A DNA stretch of 64,000 bases from Massilia sp. WG5 (GTDB lineage: Bacteria > Pseudomonadota > Gammaproteobacteria > Burkholderiales > Burkholderiaceae_D). Below, piece by piece: positions 60,397 through 64,000 of the stretch. The notes under the pieces are model-generated. The model had not been told where the DNA came from, made no database searches, and was given only the letters and a program-made list of their open reading frames with translations. Within the stretch, counting starts at the first letter, position 1, and each line of letters starts with the position of its first letter. The position numbers and the translations under genes are program-made. The stretch spans positions 3,410,001 to 3,474,000 of the forward strand of contig NZ_CP012640.2 of the NCBI RefSeq assembly GCF_001412595.2, given 5' to 3'.

Positions 60397-61166
60397 ATCC
60401 GGCCACAACGCATGGCTCCGTGCTGACCTTGCCGGACCTGGTCAATCTCTATTGGTCGCAGGCCGAACTGCAGACCAATGCCCTGGTCCTGCTGCACCTG
60501 CTCGGCGCGCTGCTGCTGGGGCTCCTGGTCGGCTACGAGCGCTCCTATCACGGGCGCGCCGCCGGCATGCGTACCTATGGCCTGGTGTGCATGGCGTCCT
60601 GCGCCTTGACCATCATCGCCGGCTACCCGAACTCCTGGTATGGCGGGCATGGCGCCGCCGTGGCCCTGGTCGATCCGACCCGCGTGATCCAGGGCGTGGT
60701 CACCGGCATCGGTTTCCTCGGCGCCGGCGTGATCATGCGCTCGGGCTTCAACATCAGCGGACTGACCACCGCGGCCTCGATCTGGGCCTCGTCGGTGATC
60801 GGCATCATGGTCGGCGTCGGCTTCTACATGGCGGCGATGGGCCTGGCCTTTTTCTCCGCGATGATCATGATCTACCTGAACCGCGCGGTCAGCATGCTGC
60901 CGTCGCGCCAGGCGGTGGCGGTGACGCTGCGCTTCAAGCCCGGCGTACGGCCCCAGGAAGAGGTGCTGCGCAAGCAGGCGCTGGAGCGCGGCTACGAGAT
61001 CGCCGGCGGTTCGCTCACCATCGGCAGCGACAAGGGCTGCCAGGAATGGCGCTTCGTCGCGCTGGCGCTGGCCAACCATGCGGGCGCACCGCTGTCCTCG
61101 CTGGCCTCGGAGCTGTCCGGCTTCGAGGGCGTGGACGGCTTCCTGCTCTCGCATGCCCGCAACTGA
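60393..61166 (+). CDS. MgtC/SapB family membrane protein
   Basis: The 257-aa inner-membrane protein has five hydrophobic segments. The MgtC core reads LVGYERSYHGRAAGMRTYGL, then TGIGFLGAGVIMRSG and GLTTAASIWASSVIG. A cytoplasmic ACT-like domain (residues about 165-257) follows. It probably regulates or senses ions or ATP synthase, as in related pathogens. GTG at 60393 is chosen because it overlaps the upstream stop; an internal GTG at 60420 is possible. Confidence 0.9.
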   Translation: MNPATTHGSVLTLPDLVNLYWSQAELQTNALVLLHLLGALLLGLLVGYERSYHGRAAGMRTYGLVCMASCALTIIAGYPNSWYGGHGAAVALVDPTRVIQGVVTGIGFLGAGVIMRSGFNISGLTTAASIWASSVIGIMVGVGFYMAAMGLAFFSAMIMIYLNRAVSMLPSRQAVAVTLRFKPGVRPQEEVLRKQALERGYEIAGGSLTIGSDKGCQEWRFVALALANHAGAPLSSLASELSGFEGVDGFLLSHARN

Positions 61167-61179
61167 TAGGAAAATCATC

Positions 61180-61758
61180 ATGAACGCCCAGCAAGTACTC
61201 GATTTCTGGTTCGGCGCGCCCGGCAGCGAGACTGCCGGCCAGCCGCGCCGCGAATGGTTCGTCAAGAGCGAGGCCTTCGACGAACAGATCCGGCGCATGT
61301 TCGGCGCGGCCATCGACCAGGCCGTCGCCGGCGGCCTGCGCGAATGGGATGCCGAGGGGCCGCAGGGCGTGCTCGCGCGCATCCTCGTGCTCGACCAGTT
61401 CACCCGCAACGCCTACCGCAACACGCCGCGTTCCTTCGAAGGCGATCCGCTGGCGCTGGCCGCCGCGCGCCAGCTGGTCGACAGCGGGGCGGACAAGGAG
61501 CTGCCGCCCTGGCAGCGCTCCTTCGTCTACATGCCTTTCGAGCACGCCGAGGACGCCTTCATGCAGGAGCGCGCGGTCGAGCTGTTCTCGGTGCTGGCCG
61601 CCGACCATCCGGGCTTCGACGAATCGCTCGACTATGCGCACCGCCACCGCGGCATCATCGCGCGTTTCGGCCGCTTCCCGCACCGTAACGAGATCCTCGG
61701 CCGCGCCTCGACCCCGGAAGAGATCGAATTCCTGCGCCAGCCCGGCTCCCGCTTCTGA
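61180..61758 (+). CDS. DUF924 family protein
   Basis: The 192-aa product begins QQVLDFWFG and has LVLDQFTRNAYRNTPRSFEG, YMPFEHAEDAFMQE and FGRFPHRNEILGR, all signatures of DUF924 (tetratricopeptide-like helical, unknown role). It overlaps the next gene by one base. Confidence 0.92.
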   Translation: MNAQQVLDFWFGAPGSETAGQPRREWFVKSEAFDEQIRRMFGAAIDQAVAGGLREWDAEGPQGVLARILVLDQFTRNAYRNTPRSFEGDPLALAAARQLVDSGADKELPPWQRSFVYMPFEHAEDAFMQERAVELFSVLAADHPGFDESLDYAHRHRGIIARFGRFPHRNEILGRASTPEEIEFLRQPGSRF

Positions 61759-62588
61759 TGAGCGCAAGCCTGAATATCGTTGGCGCCGGCCACGTGGGCC
61801 GCGCGCTGGGCCGCCTGTTCGCCGCGCGCGGCGTGCTGCCGGTGCAGGATGTGCTGACCCGTTCGCACGCCAGCGCGCAGGCGGCGGTGGCCTTCATTGG
61901 CGCCGGGCGCGTGGTCGATGCGGTGGAGGCGCTGCGGCCGGCGTCCGTCTGGATGCTGGCCGTGCTCGATGACCGCATCGCCGGCGTGGCGCAGCAACTG
62001 GCCGCGCGCGGCGATCTGGCCGGTGCGGTGGTGTTCCATTGCAGCGGCGCCAAGGCGTCTTCCGAGCTCGAACCCCTGCGCGCGGCTGGCGCCCTGGTCG
62101 CCAGCGTGCACCCGGTGCGCAGCTTCGCCGATCCCCGGCAGGTGGCCGATGCCTTCGACGGCACCTTCTGCGGCGTCGAAGGCGACCCGGAGGCGCTGGC
62201 CGTCCTGACGCCGGCCTTCGCGGCGATCGGCGCGCGCGTGGTCCCGATCGATGCCAGCGCCAAGACCGTGTATCACGCCGCCTCCGTGTTCGCCTCGAAC
62301 TACCTCACCACGGTGCTCGACGCCGCCCTGCGCGCCTACCAGGCGGCCGGTATTCCGGCCGAGGTGGCGCGCGAGCTGGCGCGGCCGCTGGCGAGCGAGA
62401 CCCTGGCCAACGTGTTCCGCCTGGGACCGGAAACCGCGCTGTCCGGCCCGATCGCGCGCGGCGACGCCGCCACCGTGGCGCGCCAGCAGGACGCCGTGAA
62501 CGCCTGGGATCCGGCTACCGGCGCCTTGTACGAGGCGCTGGCGGCCGCGACCTGGGACCTGGCGCGGCGCCGCAACATTCACTCATAG
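61758..62588 (+). CDS. Rossmann-fold protein with DUF2520 domain
   Basis: The 276-aa protein has an N-terminal NAD(P)-binding LNIVGAGHVGRALGRLFAAR and a C-terminal DUF2520 domain (VPIDASAKTVYHAASVFASN, about residues 165-184). The group resembles pyrroline-5-carboxylate reductase-like dehydrogenases but the substrate is not known. Its ATG overlaps the DUF924 stop codon. Confidence 0.9.
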   Translation: MSASLNIVGAGHVGRALGRLFAARGVLPVQDVLTRSHASAQAAVAFIGAGRVVDAVEALRPASVWMLAVLDDRIAGVAQQLAARGDLAGAVVFHCSGAKASSELEPLRAAGALVASVHPVRSFADPRQVADAFDGTFCGVEGDPEALAVLTPAFAAIGARVVPIDASAKTVYHAASVFASNYLTTVLDAALRAYQAAGIPAEVARELARPLASETLANVFRLGPETALSGPIARGDAATVARQQDAVNAWDPATGALYEALAAATWDLARRRNIHS

Positions 62589-62598
62589 GAGAAGCAAG

Positions 62599-62976
62599 AT
62601 GCGCTTGACTGCGTGGGCGACGCTGGCCGTGCTCGGCGTGTATTTCTGGACCGGCGTGATGGCCGGCCTGGCCAGGGCGAAATATAAAGTGCCGGCGCCG
62701 GCGATGGATGGCCCGCTGCCGTTCCAGAGCGCGCAGCGGGTCCAGGCCAACACCCTCGAGCAGCTGCCGCTGGTGCTGGCGCCGCTATGGCTGTGCGGGA
62801 TGTATCTGGGCGATACCTGGGCGGCAGCCGGCGGATTGCTGTGGTGCGTCGGGCGCATCCTGTATGCGCTGGGCTATTACCGCGACCCATCGAAACGCGA
62901 AGCCGGCTTCGTCATCGGCATGCTGGCGTGCGGCGCCTTGGTGGCCGGCAGCGCGCTCGGATTGCTGTTGCACTAG
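62599..62976 (+). CDS. MAPEG family membrane protein
   Basis: The 125-aa membrane protein has four hydrophobic segments and the MAPEG pattern RVQANTLEQLPLVLAPLWLC, with GRILYALGYYRDPSKRE. Members include glutathione transferases and related proteins of unknown role. It starts ten bases after the DUF2520 gene and likely shares its operon. Confidence 0.9.
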   Translation: MRLTAWATLAVLGVYFWTGVMAGLARAKYKVPAPAMDGPLPFQSAQRVQANTLEQLPLVLAPLWLCGMYLGDTWAAAGGLLWCVGRILYALGYYRDPSKREAGFVIGMLACGALVAGSALGLLLH

Positions 62977-63053
62977 AGCAAAACCTTCACTTGGTTTCGT
63001 GACAAAGTTCCCGTAGTGCAATAAGCTGGACGTCTACGACCATGGAGGATCGC

Positions 63054-63416
63054 ATGCTGTTTTTGAAGAGTACCAGCGTCACCAAAGCGCCCGGCATTTA
63101 CGAAGTCGACGTTGCCGCCAAACCGCCGGGCAAAACCTTCGGCGTCTTCATGGCCACCGACCCGGACAATCAGCCGAACGCCGTGCTGGCCGCGCTGCAA
63201 GAACTTGGCTTCGCGAACACCTACCAGCAGAGCTATGTCCACAAAGACAAAGGCAAGGTGCTCGACCTGCATTTCCAGAAAGACGGCAGCGACCTGTTCA
63301 AGGGCTGGAAGGCCGACGAATGCGCGACCAACCTGGCGGCGCTGGATGCGCTGTTTGGCAATTACGGTATTGCGGTGACGCCAAGGGTCATGAGCCTGGC
63401 CGAAGCCTACGCTTGA
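63054..63416 (+). CDS. Hypothetical protein, 120 aa
   Basis: The soluble product begins MLFLKSTSVTKAPGIYEVDV and has regions TFGVFMATDPDNQPNAVLAA and GFANTYQQSYVHKDKGKVLD. I do not recognise a family. GGAGG lies 7 bases before the ATG at 63054, so this start is preferred to the upstream one at 63042. It is followed by a nested inverted repeat. Confidence 0.75.
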   Translation: MLFLKSTSVTKAPGIYEVDVAAKPPGKTFGVFMATDPDNQPNAVLAALQELGFANTYQQSYVHKDKGKVLDLHFQKDGSDLFKGWKADECATNLAALDALFGNYGIAVTPRVMSLAEAYA

Positions 63417-63532
63417 GGAGCCCCGCAAACCTGCTGCGCGTTGCAGTTTCGTTCTGCGATGCTCGCTGTACGCTCGTACAGCTGCGCTTCTCAAACGAAA
63501 CTGCGGCCGCTCGCTACGGTTTTCGAGGCTCC
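63417..63532. repeat. Nested inverted-repeat structure
   Basis: The outermost arms are GGAGCC (63417-63422) and GGCTCC (63527-63532). Middle arms are GCAGTTTCGTT (63443-63453) and AACGAAACTGC (63494-63504). The innermost are GCTGTACG (63465-63472) and CGTACAGC (63475-63482). It begins at the stop of the upstream gene and lies between convergent genes, so it could act as a bidirectional transcription stop. Confidence 0.75.
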
Positions 63533-63537
63533 TTACC

Positions 63538-64000
63538 TTAATTTACTTGAACGTGATAAAGCGCCCACGGACAAGCGGCAAACCGCTGCGCCAGCGGCTG
63601 TGCGGCCATCTCCGGCACCCGGTCGGCGTCGTACACCGCCCATAGCGGCCCTAGTCCCCCCAGCGGCATCGCCTTGCCGTCCACCTGCGTGGCGACGATG
63701 AAGCGCCGCGCGCGCGCCTGCGCCAGCGGCAGCTCGACGTTGTAGCCGTCCACCGCGCGCAGCACCAGCACCGTCTTGTCCCCCAGCGTGGCGCCGGCGC
63801 GCGCCAGCACGTCCACCAGCAGCGGGCCGCGGAGCAGGTGCGGCTTGCTGTCATATTCCAGGGTCGGACGGATCGTCAGCGCCGGCAGCGTCCGTAGGGC
63901 GGCATCGTCGAACACGTAGGCCTTGCGGAAGGACACGCCGTGCTTGTGCATCATCTGGTCGAGCACCGGGTCGAAGGGACCGCGATTGGCGCGGGCGATG
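63538..64000 (-). CDS. Molybdopterin-dependent oxidoreductase-like protein (partial)
   Basis: The open frame continues to the window edge with no start in range, so the N-terminus is missing. The visible 153 or so residues contain LLRGPLLVDVLARAGATLGD, RAVDGYNVELPLAQARARRF, VDGKAMPLGGLGPLWAVYDA and a C-terminal ALYHVQVN. This resembles the oxidoreductase molybdopterin-binding (sulfite-oxidase-like) domain, but the cysteine ligand is not in view. The assignment is by pattern only. Confidence 0.65.
   Translation of the reverse strand, partial: IARANRGPFDPVLDQMMHKHGVSFRKAYVFDDAALRTLPALTIRPTLEYDSKPHLLRGPLLVDVLARAGATLGDKTVLVLRAVDGYNVELPLAQARARRFIVATQVDGKAMPLGGLGPLWAVYDADRVPEMAAQPLAQRFAACPWALYHVQVN

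Overview
The window looks like a piece of a high-GC betaproteobacterial chromosome, most likely from Oxalobacteraceae (Massilia/Telluria/Duganella type). The evidence is the gene order mnmG-rsmG-parA-parB-atpIBEFHAGDC, the argB / pyrimidine nucleotidase / slmA / pabBC block, and typical Burkholderiales proteins (YfhL-type ferredoxin, DUF6279 lipoprotein, Lrp-controlled PutA). Taxonomy is inferred from gene content only. Two parS sites, parAB, mnmG/rsmG (gidA/gidB), the atp operon and many DnaA boxes make an origin-proximal position likely.

Layout. 0-5.4 kb: accessory DNA with small minus-strand genes of unknown function, three copies of a short hairpin repeat next to their starts, one MBL-fold gene, and the decayed remains of a divergent argP/argO (lysE) pair fused by deletion. 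5.4-12.2 kb: core genes glmS, an Lrp regulator, a DnaA-box-rich gap, glmU, a DUF6279 lipoprotein gene, rsmD, coaD and a ferredoxin. 12.4-17.2 kb: chemoreceptor, secreted chalcone-isomerase-fold protein, small membrane protein, LysR regulator. 16.8-22.3 kb: Lrp regulator divergent from putA, then alanine dehydrogenase (amino-acid catabolism). 22.3-23.0 kb: MTA/SAH nucleosidase. 23.05-24.33 kb: a 1.3-kb non-coding segment with three ~209-bp repeats, each carrying four DnaA-box-like 9-mers at fixed spacing. 24.3-32.8 kb: GMC oxidoreductase, a complete branched-chain-amino-acid-type ABC importer, an alpha/beta hydrolase and an iron-dependent alcohol dehydrogenase, probably an uptake and catabolic module of unknown substrate. 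32.9-45.7 kb: TSUP permease, parS sites, mnmG-rsmG-parA-parB and the nine-gene ATP synthase operon with a clear sigma70 promoter. 45.7-52 kb: msrA, peptidoglycan amidase, CoA-binding protein, PPK2, glutathione peroxidase, pabBC fusion, slmA, HAD nucleotidase. 52.1-52.3 kb: tRNA-Asp and tRNA-Thr. 52.3-64 kb: argB, a cysteine-rich protein, PHB-depolymerase-type esterase, thioesterase, DUF1289, MBL hydrolase, nitronate monooxygenase, hypoxanthine phosphoribosyltransferase, aminopeptidase P, MgtC-like protein, DUF924, DUF2520, MAPEG, and a molybdopterin-binding protein cut by the right edge.

The most unusual signal is the triplicated DnaA-box unit at 23.12-24.26 kb. It resembles an origin, a DnaA-titration site or a DnaA-reactivation site. 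A second, looser DnaA-box cluster lies at 7.96-8.30 kb. No transposase, integrase, CRISPR array or rRNA gene was found.
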